Source: Anaerolineales bacterium
GTDB lineage: Bacteria; Chloroflexota; Anaerolineae; Anaerolineales; Villigracilaceae
Assembly: GCA_013360875.1 (NCBI GenBank)
Contig: JABWAU010000029.1
Span: forward strand, 1-33,656
Length of the DNA: 33,656 nt
Direction of reading: 5' to 3'
This document shows positions 8,254 to 16,545 of this stretch, piece by piece. The position numbers and the translations under genes are program-made. Under the pieces are notes generated by a model that did no database searches, was not told the DNA's origin, and worked only from the letters and a program-made list of their open reading frames with translations. The stretch's first letter is position 1. The number at the start of each line of letters is the position of its first letter.

Positions 8254-8265
8254 GTCAGCCCCGCT

Positions 8266-8901
8266 TTACGCCATGGGTTCTTTTTGAATGACGAACTCGC
8301 ACACCGCGTCGCCCATTGCCACGCACTTCGATTCGTTGACGCGGAACTCGCTGCCCCCCGAAACCCACTTGAGCGATTCCTGCAACAGCCCGGTGGCGAT
8401 GTAACAGACCGGCTTGTCCGCGTTTACGCGCCCCCAGCATACAGGACATTTGTGGATGGTCCAGATGAACTCCGTATCCTTTTCCTCGACGGTGCTGTGC
8501 TGATCGCTCAATTGGGAAAAGATCTTGGCAAATGCCGGCAGACCAATCCTCAGTTTGGATTGAAGCGGGAGGACGACAAAAGCCAGGTCAGCCGCGCCGG
8601 CCAGGGCGCCGAAGTTCTTCAGGGCGTCGGAGAAGGTCGCCCGTCCAGCCCGAAGCGCAAGCCCGCGCCCGCCGCGAGGACCGTACATTTCCTCCAGCGC
8701 AACGCCGATGGCAGATAGTTCTGCAAAGTCAAAGCCTTTGTCCAGGTTGTCGGGCGGATAGTTTTCGATGTAGTGGTTCAAGCCAGCGAGGTTGAGGATG
8801 GCGTTGAGTCCGTTTTTTCCCATCACTTCTTCCAGGGATTTTATGATGATCAATCCAAATTTGTTGGGGTAATATAAACCGGCGTTTTGCACAGGGCTCA
8901 T
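8266..8901 (-). CDS. V4R (4-vinyl reductase-like) small-molecule-binding domain protein
   Basis: This 211-residue soluble protein has a V4R domain in its C-terminal half. Features seen are the GGRGLALRAGRATF segment and a cysteine-rich end (HKCPVCWGRV, PVCYIATGLLQESLKW, then CVAMGDAVCEFVI) matching the CxxxGDxxCxF ending of the domain. V4R domains bind small hydrophobic ligands or metal-linked cofactors and often control an attached or neighbouring regulator. Here the domain is free-standing, between a Roadblock protein and a response regulator. The start is supported by GGAG six bases before the ATG. It is probably the sensory element of the operon; the ligand is unknown. Confidence 0.85.
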   Translation of the reverse strand: MSPVQNAGLYYPNKFGLIIIKSLEEVMGKNGLNAILNLAGLNHYIENYPPDNLDKGFDFAELSAIGVALEEMYGPRGGRGLALRAGRATFSDALKNFGALAGAADLAFVVLPLQSKLRIGLPAFAKIFSQLSDQHSTVEEKDTEFIWTIHKCPVCWGRVNADKPVCYIATGLLQESLKWVSGGSEFRVNESKCVAMGDAVCEFVIQKEPMA

Positions 8902-8913
8902 ACTCGACTCCAG

Positions 8914-9285
8914 TTAGATCAGTTTTGCAAGATCTTCGGCGGTGCGTCTCATATCCAGGAAGATCAAGCCTAATTTTGCCTGCTCACGCGCCAACGCGGT
9001 GAGAACCGCGTCCTCGCCCACCGACATCAGCACAACGTATCCCTTTTCCCCTTTGATGTATACCTGTTCCAGCGAACCCCTGCCCAGTTCAGTGGCAATG
9101 CGCTCGCCCAGAGATAACATCGCCGCAGACATCGCCGATACGCGATCTTCCTCCACACCCTGGGGCAAAGCGGAGGCAATGCTCAAACCGTCCACGCTTA
9201 CCACCGCGGACGCTTCGATGTCGGGGGAAGACGCCTGCAATTCCCGGAGACGATCAACCATTTGTTGAGTTCGTGATTTGGACAA
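8914..9285 (-). CDS. Roadblock/LC7 domain protein
   Basis: This protein of 123 residues is read from a TTG start at 9285, which has AGGAGGG about six bases upstream. A longer frame from 9378 is rejected because it would place the N-terminus at the promoter. The Roadblock/LC7 fold covers about residues 8-120: DIEASAVVSVDGLSIASALP, then SAMSAAMLSLGERIATELGRG, VYIKGEKGYVVLMSVGEDAVLTALA. Bacterial members commonly act as GAPs or scaffolds for MglA-type small GTPases. No GTPase gene lies in the window. It is the first gene of the operon with V4R, response regulator and glycosyltransferase. Confidence 0.9.
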   Translation of the reverse strand: MSKSRTQQMVDRLRELQASSPDIEASAVVSVDGLSIASALPQGVEEDRVSAMSAAMLSLGERIATELGRGSLEQVYIKGEKGYVVLMSVGEDAVLTALAREQAKLGLIFLDMRRTAEDLAKLI

Positions 9286-9359
9286 GACAGCCCTCCTGCG
9301 CAGAAAAAATGCTCCAGCCAACGCATTTGGCTGAAATCGTATTGACAAGAATTGCGGAT

Positions 9360-9388
9360 AATATAGCGTAGTGGACAAAATGTGTCAA
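9360..9388 (-). promoter_or_regulatory. sigma-70-type promoter of the Roadblock-V4R-RR-GT operon
   Basis: On the minus strand a perfect TTGACA (9383-9388) is followed after exactly 17 bases by TATATT (9360-9365). This points into the operon, leaving a leader of roughly 65-70 bases before the TTG start at 9285. Confidence 0.8.
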
Positions 9389-9472
9389 GCCAGCGCGTTT
9401 CAAATCCCGCCGGGCATTAACAGAACTGCAAACACGGGCGTCATCGCGTCGTCTGGTAAGATTAAACCGCGC

Positions 9473-10621
9473 ATGAAAAGGATTCTTCTTTTCCTGTCCG
9501 CCGTCACTCTCTTCATCGTTCCCGTTTCCAGCCCGTCGAGCGCGCACGCGCAGGAGGACGAACCGGAAAGCGGGGCTGTGGTTTGCGCGCCTGGCGCATA
9601 CCAGGATGTGCCGGACGATTGCCTGCCTCTCGGACCATCCACTTTCATCACGGAAATGGCAAGGCTGGGGCTGACCTTTCCTCCGCGCCCTCTGCTGGCG
9701 AATAGACCCGACCCATTTCTCACCGATCTTCCATATCGTTACTTTCGCCTCGATGAGGAGCATGTGCCGGTGTTGAACGCTCCCGGCGGCGATCCCACCG
9801 GGCAGGGATACCTGCCGGGGTTCGTGTACGTTTCGTATATTGACCGCGTGGATACCGGGCGCGGCGTCTATTACCTGCTCGAATCCGGCGGGTGGATACC
9901 GGGCATGGGGTCGCGCATCGGGGAATATTCCCGGTTCCAAGGGTTGCAGTTCCGCTCGATGCCGCGCAATCCCTTCGCGTGGGCGCTGCCATTTTACAGC
10001 GACAGCATACCGGTCAGGAGGGCGCCCGGCTACAATACGCCGCTGACCGAAAAGGTTCTTTACCCATACATTGACATCGTGCAGGTCTACGATACGAAGC
10101 ACGCGGACGGTGTGGACTGGAACATGATCGGTCCCAACGAGTGGGTGGAGGCGCGCGTCCTGGCTGTGGCAACTCCAAAGACCGCGCCGCCCGAAGGAGT
10201 CGCCGGCAACCGCTGGATTGACGTTGACCTGGCGGAGCAAACGCTGGCGGTCTATGACGACAATGAACTGGTCTTTGCCACCGTCATCGCCAGCGGACTC
10301 GAACCGTTCTGGACACGCCCCGGCCTGTTCCAGATCTACGAGAAAAAAGAGACCGAGACCATGCAGAACAGCGACCCGGCCGACTTTTATTATCTCGATA
10401 ACGTTCCCTGGACGATGTATTTCGACAAGGCACGCGCGCTGCACGGCGCATACTGGCGGACGCGTTTCGGTTATCCCCAATCGCATGGCTGCGTCAATCT
10501 TTCCGTCGGCGACGCGCATTGGCTGTTCAATTGGGCGAACGTGGGAGATTATGTTTACGTCCACGATGCCACCGGACAAACGCCCACCGATCCCGCGCTC
10601 TATCCAGACTGGGCGTATTGA
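9473..10621 (+). CDS. L,D-transpeptidase (YkuD domain), secreted
   Basis: This 382-residue exported protein forms or edits 3-3 peptidoglycan crosslinks, or attaches proteins to the wall. The start is ATG 9473, beginning MKRILLFLSAVTLFIVP; the signal peptide ends near AHAQ (residue ~27). Residues ~75-235 are a non-catalytic region with SH3-like stretches. The YkuD domain begins at about 244 (RWIDVDLAEQTLAVYDDNELVF) and contains the catalytic SHGCVN with His338 and Cys340, preceded by ALHGAYWRTRFG. All required catalytic residues are present. A TAAGAT hexamer stands ten bases before the ATG and no ribosome site is seen, so a short-leader transcript is possible. The gene faces away from the Roadblock operon. 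Confidence 0.92.
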   Translation: MKRILLFLSAVTLFIVPVSSPSSAHAQEDEPESGAVVCAPGAYQDVPDDCLPLGPSTFITEMARLGLTFPPRPLLANRPDPFLTDLPYRYFRLDEEHVPVLNAPGGDPTGQGYLPGFVYVSYIDRVDTGRGVYYLLESGGWIPGMGSRIGEYSRFQGLQFRSMPRNPFAWALPFYSDSIPVRRAPGYNTPLTEKVLYPYIDIVQVYDTKHADGVDWNMIGPNEWVEARVLAVATPKTAPPEGVAGNRWIDVDLAEQTLAVYDDNELVFATVIASGLEPFWTRPGLFQIYEKKETETMQNSDPADFYYLDNVPWTMYFDKARALHGAYWRTRFGYPQSHGCVNLSVGDAHWLFNWANVGDYVYVHDATGQTPTDPALYPDWAY

Positions 10622-10646
10622 CACGCCTTAATGCGTATGATAAACT
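10618..10646 (+). promoter_or_regulatory. promoter of tRNA-Asp
   Basis: TTGACA (10618-10623) overlaps the stop codon of the L,D-transpeptidase gene. After 17 bases comes TAAACT (10641-10646), about 22 bases before the tRNA 5' end. Confidence 0.65.
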
Positions 10647-10667
10647 ACGCCCCGCTTCGATAAAACT

Positions 10668-10744
10668 GGTCCCGTGGTGTAGCGGCCTAACATGCGGCCC
10701 TGTCAAGGCCGAGATCGCGGGTTCGAATCCCGTCGGGACCGCCA
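10668..10744 (+). tRNA. tRNA-Asp (anticodon GTC), CCA encoded
   Basis: The acceptor arm GGTCCCG pairs with CGGGACC at 10734-10740, followed by discriminator G and encoded CCA. The anticodon loop reads CTGTCAA with anticodon GTC (Asp), and the T-arm reads CGGGTTCGAATCCCG. Its own promoter and intrinsic terminator flank it. The reverse strand reads as a false protein frame. Confidence 0.97.
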
Positions 10745-10759
10745 ACGATAACACGAAAG

Positions 10760-10784
10760 AACCGATCAAAAGGTCGGTTTTTTT
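10760..10784 (+). terminator. intrinsic terminator of tRNA-Asp
   Basis: AACCGATC (10760-10767) pairs with GGTCGGTT (10772-10779), with one G-T pair and an AAAA loop, and is followed by TTTTT. Confidence 0.85.
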
Positions 10785-11607
10785 GTTGTTTTGTGCCGAA
10801 TTTCGTCCAAAATCAGGCGCGTTAATAGTTACGCTCCGCGGGTTCGTTAAACGGCGTTTCATGATCGAACCCGCGATGCAGCATAACAGTGGCAGGTTAG
10901 CAACACATATCCGGAAGGACTGGGCTTCTTGATTGGAAATTATTTGCGATAGGTAATACCTCATCCACCATCATACTTGAATTTACGGTAGGGTCCCCTA
11001 TCAAGTGGCGAAATACACTAACGAGTAGCCTTCCCAATTTGCTCAACAACAATCCAATGTTACGAGGACAGTGCATTGGGATCGCCATCAATAACCCTAG
11101 AATATCTTCACCAGACACAAATCCAATTTCCATTTCAACTGAACCAAAACCGGCTACAGCATGTTCATCAATCGCCTTTCCAACTGCGTTGTTTGCTCTT
11201 TTCCTTCATCTGCCTTTCGTTTATTGTAACTACTCAGCCCTTCTCGCATACGCAGGCCCTAAAGGTCTTTCTCGCAAAAACAGACGCTGAATTTGCAGAG
11301 ACATCATGCTTGAAGCGCATTTTTTGATTGCAAAGGAGACCTTTAGGGTCTTGCCTGAGCAGTTACCGTTTATTTCTTAATATGGCAGATCTCCGGTTCA
11401 GCCAGTTTTTTTGTAAACTTAGCTTACTTCAGATGTCCATCGCTTTGCCGCTCTCTCATTCCTTAATTTTGGGGTGTGTCTTATCTCTTCTTTTTCCAAA
11501 TCGCTTTGGCTGTACGATAAATTGCAGGAGTAAAACCTATAAAATCGAGGATATTTGTCATTTCAATAAAGGGATAACCTGCGGATATGGTCTCAGCACG
11601 CTTATCC
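10785..11607. other. decayed, more AT-rich region downstream of tRNA-Asp
   Basis: This stretch of over 800 bases carries no intact gene. A perfect 10-bp inverted repeat (10837-10846 and 10866-10875) repeats the tRNA T-arm sequence CGCGGGTTCG. A minus-strand frame open from about 11208 to 10897 reads protein-like (AVAGFGSVEMEIGFVSGED, then LIGDPTVNSSMMVDEVL), with its first ATG at 11133; it may be a gene fragment of unknown family. A 26-codon minus frame (11481-11561) reads MTNILDFIGF and ends AIWKKKR. Two arms of the CCCTAAAGGTCT palindrome lie at 11257-11268 and 11337-11348. The mix suggests remains of inserted DNA. Confidence 0.45.
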
Positions 11608-11613
11608 TATAAT
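11608..11613 (+). promoter_or_regulatory. TATAAT -10 element placed for leaderless transcription
   Basis: A perfect TATAAT ends eight bases before the ATG at 11622, with no ribosome site between. Its position matches those before 4475 and 32326. Confidence 0.5.
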
Positions 11614-11621
11614 GTTTGTGT

Positions 11622-12437
11622 ATGAAGTTCCTCTCGCTGGTCAGATCCCGAAACGCCAAAGCTGCGGCGATCTATTTGCTCAAGATACTTGTTCTCGCGG
11701 TGATCTACCACCTCGCCGCGCGGGTAGGACTGAAGATGGCGTATGTGCAATTCAACACGTCGCCGGTCTGGCCGCCGACAGGCATAGCGCTGGCCGCGCT
11801 TCTGGTTTTTGGCTTCAATGTTTGGCCCGGGATCAGCCTTGGCGTTCTATTCGGATCGCTGCTCACGGGGGCGGATCCCGCCATCGCGGTGGGGCTTACG
11901 ATAGGTAATACGCTGGAGGCACTGACGGGGGCGTATCTGCTGAAACGCTTCATCGGTTTCCACAACGCGATGGATCGGATTCGCGACGCGGTGGGACTGG
12001 CGGCGGTTTCCGTGTTCAGCACGACCATCAGCGCGACGATTGGAACGTTCACGCTCATGTTGACGGGGAGCGCGGAATGGTCGGGGTTTGGCGCGATATG
12101 GACGACATGGTGGATAGGGGATCTGCTTGGCGCTCTCGTCGTCGCGCCCGCCTTGTTGGTGTGGGCGAAGCCGCCATCCCTGCGGTCAAGGAGCCGACAA
12201 TACCTGGAGGGAGTCGTTCTTCTCGTCCTGCTGGTTTTTGTGACGCGGTACGTCTTTGGAAGCGAACCGCCCGATGGAATCTTTCATCAGACATTGATCT
12301 ACCTGCTCTTCCCGTTCACCATTTGGGCGGCGTTGCGATTGGAACAACATGGGGCGACGCTGGCGATTTTCGTCGTTTCGGGGATCGCCATCTGGGGGAC
12401 GGTGCAGGGATTGGGTCCGTTCGGCAGTCCCAAGTAA
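11622..12437 (+). CDS. MASE1-domain integral membrane protein, output domain missing
   Basis: This 271-residue membrane protein has about eight hydrophobic segments and typical MASE1 signatures: NTSPVWPPTGIALAALLVFG near residue 45, then PGISLGVLFGSLLTG, IGNTLEALTGAYLL, FTLMLTG and WTTWWIGDLLGALVVAPALL. MASE1 is a sensory membrane domain normally followed by a histidine kinase, GGDEF or EAL module. Here the frame stops right after GPFGSPK, near where the last membrane helix would run on. Nothing recognisable as an output domain follows in any frame before the next gene. It is therefore probably a truncated sensor, or less likely a stand-alone MASE1 protein. The ATG at 11622 is preferred over a TTG six bases earlier because of the -10 element. 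Confidence 0.75.
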   Translation: MKFLSLVRSRNAKAAAIYLLKILVLAVIYHLAARVGLKMAYVQFNTSPVWPPTGIALAALLVFGFNVWPGISLGVLFGSLLTGADPAIAVGLTIGNTLEALTGAYLLKRFIGFHNAMDRIRDAVGLAAVSVFSTTISATIGTFTLMLTGSAEWSGFGAIWTTWWIGDLLGALVVAPALLVWAKPPSLRSRSRQYLEGVVLLVLLVFVTRYVFGSEPPDGIFHQTLIYLLFPFTIWAALRLEQHGATLAIFVVSGIAIWGTVQGLGPFGSPK

Positions 12438-12512
12438 AATCAATCGCAACAACGGGCGTCGGTGGGGGTGGTCGAGTACGAAGCATCGAGACCCGCCGAC
12501 GCCCAAACCGAT

Positions 12513-13418
12513 ATGCAACCTTCATCTGCTTTCACTCAATTGGGATCAGCCGCCCGCGACTGCCTCACAAATGGACAACGCGGGAAAATCCTCGCGGTCT
12601 TCTCGAAAGTAATCTACCTCTTGACTGAGACAGATGAACTTTTCTGGATCACGACGGACGACGCGCCCATGCACCGACGCTGCGCGATCATCCCTTCGCC
12701 TCTTCCCGGACTTTCGGCTGGGTCGCCGTTTCGAGTGGCAGATCATCATCTGACACTTGATCCCGATCTCCTCTTCGAGATTGGCAATCCTCCCGTGTGG
12801 GTTGCTCCTCGCACAAATCGAATTTTGGATATTGCCTCATTACCTGTCCACATTCATTCCTTTTTCTCGCAACTGGATTTATCCCAAGCCAAAGGATTCG
12901 GTAACTTCATCCCGCAAATCCTTGCCCTCACCGAAAACAACCCCACCCAATCAAAATTCACCGACCCAATCCTCCAATTCTCCCATCCTCTTATTGTAGA
13001 CATGGCACATACCTGCCTCGATCATCAACTCTCCCGCCCCCCCGAAATCGCAGACAAACTCATCGGGCTTGGCACAGGTCTCACCCCCTCAGGCGATGAC
13101 TTCCTCGGCGGCATGTTATTTGCCGTCCATCATCTTCAAGCCGCGTATCCCGATTTTGATTTCACAGCCTACAAACTTCAAATCGAAACCTATCGCTCAC
13201 GGACTCCTTTCATCAGTTTCACCCTCTTGAAAGATCACGCCAGCGGACACGCCATCGAACCATTGCATCGCATCGTCAACGACATCCTCAGCGGCGGATC
13301 GTTCGAAAGCATTTCGCCATTCGTTTCGCAACTGACCCGCATCGGTCACTCCACTGGCTGGGATTTGTTGACTGGATTATTGACGGGATTGCTCATTACA
13401 TATCACAACGGACGTTAG
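12513..13418 (+). CDS. DUF2877/AllH-like protein (putative oxamate carbamoyltransferase subunit)
   Basis: This protein of about 301 residues is read from ATG 12513; an in-frame ATG at 12462 has less family-like sequence before it. The N-terminal part (GSAARDCLTNGQRGKILAVFSKVIYLL) and the diagnostic GLGTGLTPSGDDFLGGML near the middle match the DUF2877 family, which includes AllH/YlbF of purine and allantoin degradation. AllH works with FdrA, AllG and a carbamate kinase. Just downstream is a fragment of fdrA, so this gene is the survivor of such a cluster. No allG or kinase gene is in view, and whether it still functions is doubtful. Codon use is ordinary. Confidence 0.75.
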   Translation: MQPSSAFTQLGSAARDCLTNGQRGKILAVFSKVIYLLTETDELFWITTDDAPMHRRCAIIPSPLPGLSAGSPFRVADHHLTLDPDLLFEIGNPPVWVAPRTNRILDIASLPVHIHSFFSQLDLSQAKGFGNFIPQILALTENNPTQSKFTDPILQFSHPLIVDMAHTCLDHQLSRPPEIADKLIGLGTGLTPSGDDFLGGMLFAVHHLQAAYPDFDFTAYKLQIETYRSRTPFISFTLLKDHASGHAIEPLHRIVNDILSGGSFESISPFVSQLTRIGHSTGWDLLTGLLTGLLITYHNGR

Positions 13419-13421
13419 CCT

Positions 13422-13658
13422 GTCCTGGACGGACTGTCCAGGGGGAACGTCCGCCTACTCGCCTTGAAACAAATCGCAGCGGAGAAAAATCTCCTCGTCA
13501 TGGGACCAGGCTGCGGCACGAGTCTGATCGGAGGCGTCGGTCCTGGTTTTGCCAATATCGTCCGCAAGGTTCGCAACGGACAGCCAGCCCAGGTCTTACT
13601 GATTTCGTTGAACAGCCGAGGCTCGATCGGATTCCATTTGGAGGCGCCTGTCGGATAG
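13422..13658 (+). pseudogene. fdrA: fragment of fdrA (acyl-CoA-synthetase-like)
   Basis: A frame open from about 13422, with a TTG at 13464, reads RLLALKQIAAEKNLLVMGP, then GCGTSLIGGVGPGFANIV. This corresponds to the internal MGPDCGTAIIxGVxLGFAN segment of FdrA. Similarity ends after VRK and the frame stops at 13658; several hundred residues on both sides are absent. A 7-bp hairpin CCTGGAC/GTCCAGG lies at its start (13423-13441). It follows an AllH-like gene as in intact purine-degradation clusters, which supports the identification. The rest of the gap to 13854 shows nothing recognisable. Confidence 0.6.
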
Positions 13659-13854
13659 TGGCAAACTGTCAAGATCAAACCAAAGCGCTCCACTTCAACG
13701 TGAAGGACAGGTGGAAAAGCGTAGAAGACAATGGAAGCGGACCAGGTGATGGTGTATTGAGAATGGAATTCGTAACAACATCGTTCTGATAATTTGCATG
13801 GATACCATCGGGTGTATACTTCGATGAACATGTTCAAAAAGGAGATCCGAGGAG

Positions 13855-14382
13855 ATGACTGAATACTGGAACAATTTATGCGCATTCCTGCCATCGATTC
13901 CCATGCCACCAAATCCGCCCCAACCCGACTTTCAGGGTCTTGGCGCACAGCAGGTCAACCTGATCGCCCATCTGGCAGGCTGGCCCGTTCGCATTAACGT
14001 CTTCACGCAACCCGGCATCCAAAATGCAATGGCGACAGGCAATACACCGTGGTTTGGCGATGAAGTCGTTATTTACGATCCAATCTTTATGGAGGGTCTA
14101 AGACAGCGTTACGGTTTGTCCGCGCCGTTCGGGGTGTTGGCGCACGAGGTGGGACACATCGTGCGCGGCGTACTCGTTCCCGGCTGGATGCCCGATTGGT
14201 CGGATGAAATGCGCGCAGATCATTTCGCCGGGTTCGTCCTGGCGCGTCATGGACTCGACCTCCAACCGCTCCAACGTTGCATCATGGAACTCATGGCTCG
14301 ACCCGGCTACCGCCACCCCGATGGCAGAACGCGGGCGGCGGTCGTGAGAGGCGGCTACATCGAAGGCGGGGGAATTGCCTAA
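13855..14382 (+). CDS. small HExxH metalloprotease-like protein
   Basis: This 175-residue protein carries a zinc-protease signature: HEVGH at residues 97-101 (catalytic Glu98), followed by EMRADHFAGFVLA, in which Glu118 and Asp122 form the ExxxD seen after the active-site helix in M48-like families. A proline-rich stretch (residues 14-25) follows the N-terminus. There is no signal peptide or clear membrane helix, so it may be cytoplasmic. AAGGAG about ten bases before the ATG supports the start. Substrate unknown. It could be a full small peptidase or a domain relic; the active-site geometry favours an active enzyme. Confidence 0.7.
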   Translation: MTEYWNNLCAFLPSIPMPPNPPQPDFQGLGAQQVNLIAHLAGWPVRINVFTQPGIQNAMATGNTPWFGDEVVIYDPIFMEGLRQRYGLSAPFGVLAHEVGHIVRGVLVPGWMPDWSDEMRADHFAGFVLARHGLDLQPLQRCIMELMARPGYRHPDGRTRAAVVRGGYIEGGGIA

Positions 14383-14446
14383 AAACGCCGCGTGAGGCGA
14401 ATAAAAATCCGGTTAATCTCATTCCACCATAATTCAGGAGGCTTAC

Positions 14447-15460
14447 ATGCTCAAAGGCAGAGTGATGGACCTAATCGTTCTGTTGGTCATTGCAATGGTC
14501 GGGTTGTTCATCGCGTACGTCACGTTCGGCATCCTCAATTCACAAGCCGAAGCGGAAATCCAGCAATATTCCGTCTCCGGCGCGATCGCCGGCGCATTGA
14601 TATCCGTAAGCCTGCTCACATCCGTGTATCTTCAACTGCGGAAGTCCAGCGGCGAACTCGAAGAACTGCGCGAGAAAAATAAGGAACTCGAACACAAATT
14701 GATCCGTGGCGCTCCGCACCCCCAGCAATTTGTCATTGAAGTGGACGAACGCCAGCGTATCGTTCTCGCCAGACCCGCGGAGTGGAAACCTTTCGGAGGC
14801 GTTATTTTTGATTTTTGGCGTCCGCCGGAAGGACTCCCCCGACTCAAGGAAAAACTGACCAGCCCCATTCCCATGCCGCCGGAATTGAGTCAACGGTATC
14901 CCGTTCGGTTCAATGCAACCTTCATCCCCATACCATCCGGCGTCAGCGAAGATAAATACTATGAGAGGTATCTGGAAAGCGTCAAAAGCAATCCCTGGAT
15001 CGGGGAGATGACCGCGGAATATGTTCATCTTGGAGGCGAAGGGGGAAAGACCCGAAGCCTGAAACTAATTGGGCAGACGTTCACTTCGTTGATGATAGGC
15101 CAGGATCCGATCACATTAGAGCCAATGTTAATTACAAACCCATTCACCGCGCAACAAGTGAAGGAACTGCGCGAACGCCAGGCTCACCCCCCTCCGCCGC
15201 AGGCAGCTGCCAACGCCAGCCAGGCGCCCAATTCCAGCGCGCCGCTACAATCGCCCGATTCCTCCGCATCCTCGCCGGCCTCGGCGTCCTCCGCCCCACA
15301 ACCTCCCCAGATCGCCCAGGGATGGCAAATGAATGTAGTGTGTTATCACAAGCAATTGGGTAAAGTCTTCTTCTTCAGTTTTTGGGACGACGACCACGAT
15401 TTCACCGAGTCAAGCTCCCAATTCAACAAGATACTCGACTCGATCCGCTTCCTGACGTGA
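14447..15460 (+). CDS. membrane protein with two N-terminal helices and coiled coil, function unknown
   Basis: I do not recognise this 337-residue protein as a named family. Residues ~7-28 and ~42-62 are membrane helices. Residues ~65-85 (SSGELEELREKNKELEHKL) form a short coiled coil. A soluble domain follows (about 92-230), then an Ala/Pro/Ser-rich linker (~245-290). A short C-terminal domain ends FNKILDSIRFLT, a pattern seen at the end of PsbP-like or lipoprotein-type domains. AGGAGG five bases upstream fixes the start. The architecture suggests a membrane-tethered protein with two globular parts, but no activity can be assigned. Confidence 0.75.
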   Translation: MLKGRVMDLIVLLVIAMVGLFIAYVTFGILNSQAEAEIQQYSVSGAIAGALISVSLLTSVYLQLRKSSGELEELREKNKELEHKLIRGAPHPQQFVIEVDERQRIVLARPAEWKPFGGVIFDFWRPPEGLPRLKEKLTSPIPMPPELSQRYPVRFNATFIPIPSGVSEDKYYERYLESVKSNPWIGEMTAEYVHLGGEGGKTRSLKLIGQTFTSLMIGQDPITLEPMLITNPFTAQQVKELRERQAHPPPPQAAANASQAPNSSAPLQSPDSSASSPASASSAPQPPQIAQGWQMNVVCYHKQLGKVFFFSFWDDDHDFTESSSQFNKILDSIRFLT

Positions 15461-15515
15461 CCGAACGCCGGGCGCGGAATGTAATATCTCCCGCCATCGC
15501 CTCGTCCATCCACAC

Positions 15516-16361
15516 ATGAACCAACTCAGAACCATCTCCCAGATCATCGAACCGCAGACTGCCATCGAAGGCGCGGGCGTGCGATTGCTCCGCTCCATCG
15601 CACCGAAATCCAGCAACCTGTTCGACCCCTTCTTGCTCTTCGACCATTTCGCCTTCAACGACCCACTCGAAGGACCCCTCCGCGGCTTCCCCATGCACCC
15701 GCACCGCGGCATCGAGACCGTCACCTACATGCTCGAAGGCGCAACGCATCACCGCGACAGCCTCGGCAACGCAGGTCTCATCGGTCCCGGCGACGTGCAG
15801 TGGATGAGTTCGGGGCGCGGCATCCTGCACGAGGAAATGCCCCGCCGCGGTCCAAGCGGGAACATCTACGGCTTCCAACTGTGGGTCAACCTGCCGTCGC
15901 ATCTGAAGATGTCCGAGCCGCGCTACCAGGAGGTGACCGCCGCCACGATCCCGACCTATGAAAAGGACGGAGTCAGGATCCGCGTCGTGGCTGGGACGGT
16001 GGACGGCGTGACCGGTCCCGTTACCGACATCGCCGCCTCGCCTCTTTACATGGACGTGGAGCTGGCTCCCGGCATCGAATGGCATTTCCCCATCCCAGGC
16101 GGACACACCCTCATCACCTACGTCTTCCAGGGTGAAGGAGTCTTTTCGGGTGAGACCATAGACGCTGTGAAAATGGTCAAATTCAGCGAGGGTGATCACA
16201 TCATGGTCAAGACCGAGAACAACCCGGTCCGCTTCATGCTCATGGCGGGCGCGCCGTTCAAGGAACCGATTGTGCCGTATGGTCCCTTCGTGATGAACAC
16301 CCTCGAAGAGATTCAACAAACGTTGAAAGAACTGCGCGACGGGACGTTTATCAAGGAATAA
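15516..16361 (+). CDS. pirin family bicupin protein
   Basis: This 281-residue protein has the pirin double-cupin fold. The N-terminal metal site is complete: His61 and His63 (MHPHRGIETVTY), His105 and Glu107 (ILHEE). The core signature DPFLLFDHF is present near residue 40. Bacterial pirins are cytoplasmic; some have quercetinase activity and others regulate metabolic enzymes, so the precise role is open. Length is typical. It stands alone, ending in a strong terminator eight bases after the stop. No ribosome site is obvious before the ATG. Confidence 0.92.
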   Translation: MNQLRTISQIIEPQTAIEGAGVRLLRSIAPKSSNLFDPFLLFDHFAFNDPLEGPLRGFPMHPHRGIETVTYMLEGATHHRDSLGNAGLIGPGDVQWMSSGRGILHEEMPRRGPSGNIYGFQLWVNLPSHLKMSEPRYQEVTAATIPTYEKDGVRIRVVAGTVDGVTGPVTDIAASPLYMDVELAPGIEWHFPIPGGHTLITYVFQGEGVFSGETIDAVKMVKFSEGDHIMVKTENNPVRFMLMAGAPFKEPIVPYGPFVMNTLEEIQQTLKELRDGTFIKE

Positions 16362-16369
16362 GGAGCCAG

Positions 16370-16402
16370 ACCTCCGAGGTCTCAGACACCTCGGAGGTTT
16401 TT
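16370..16402 (+). terminator. intrinsic terminator of the pirin gene, made from a dispersed palindrome
   Basis: ACCTCCGAGGT (16370-16380) pairs perfectly with ACCTCGGAGGT (16388-16398) around a 7-base loop, then TTTT. Each arm is itself a near palindrome. Closely similar units lie at 32272 and 19474. Confidence 0.85.
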
Positions 16403-16545
16403 CGTTGGCGCAACGCCGAAAGCGTCGAAGGAGCGAAACGATTGAAGACCAGAGGACATTCATTCCAAATCCCGAAGTGGTTACGGAATTTTCGTTTCAG
16501 CATACATCTCTTCGGAATTGAAATCTTCATCACGGGAGGTCTTGC

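Noticed and set aside
9254-10624. 456-codon minus-strand open frame
   Set aside because: It is the shadow of the L,D-transpeptidase gene. Its translation is Arg/His/Val-rich without domains, and the opposite strand has signal peptide and catalytic motif.
10527-10964. Minus-strand frame containing VPTGFEPAISALTGP
   Set aside because: This is the known false translation of the reverse strand of a tRNA gene (tRNA-Asp here).
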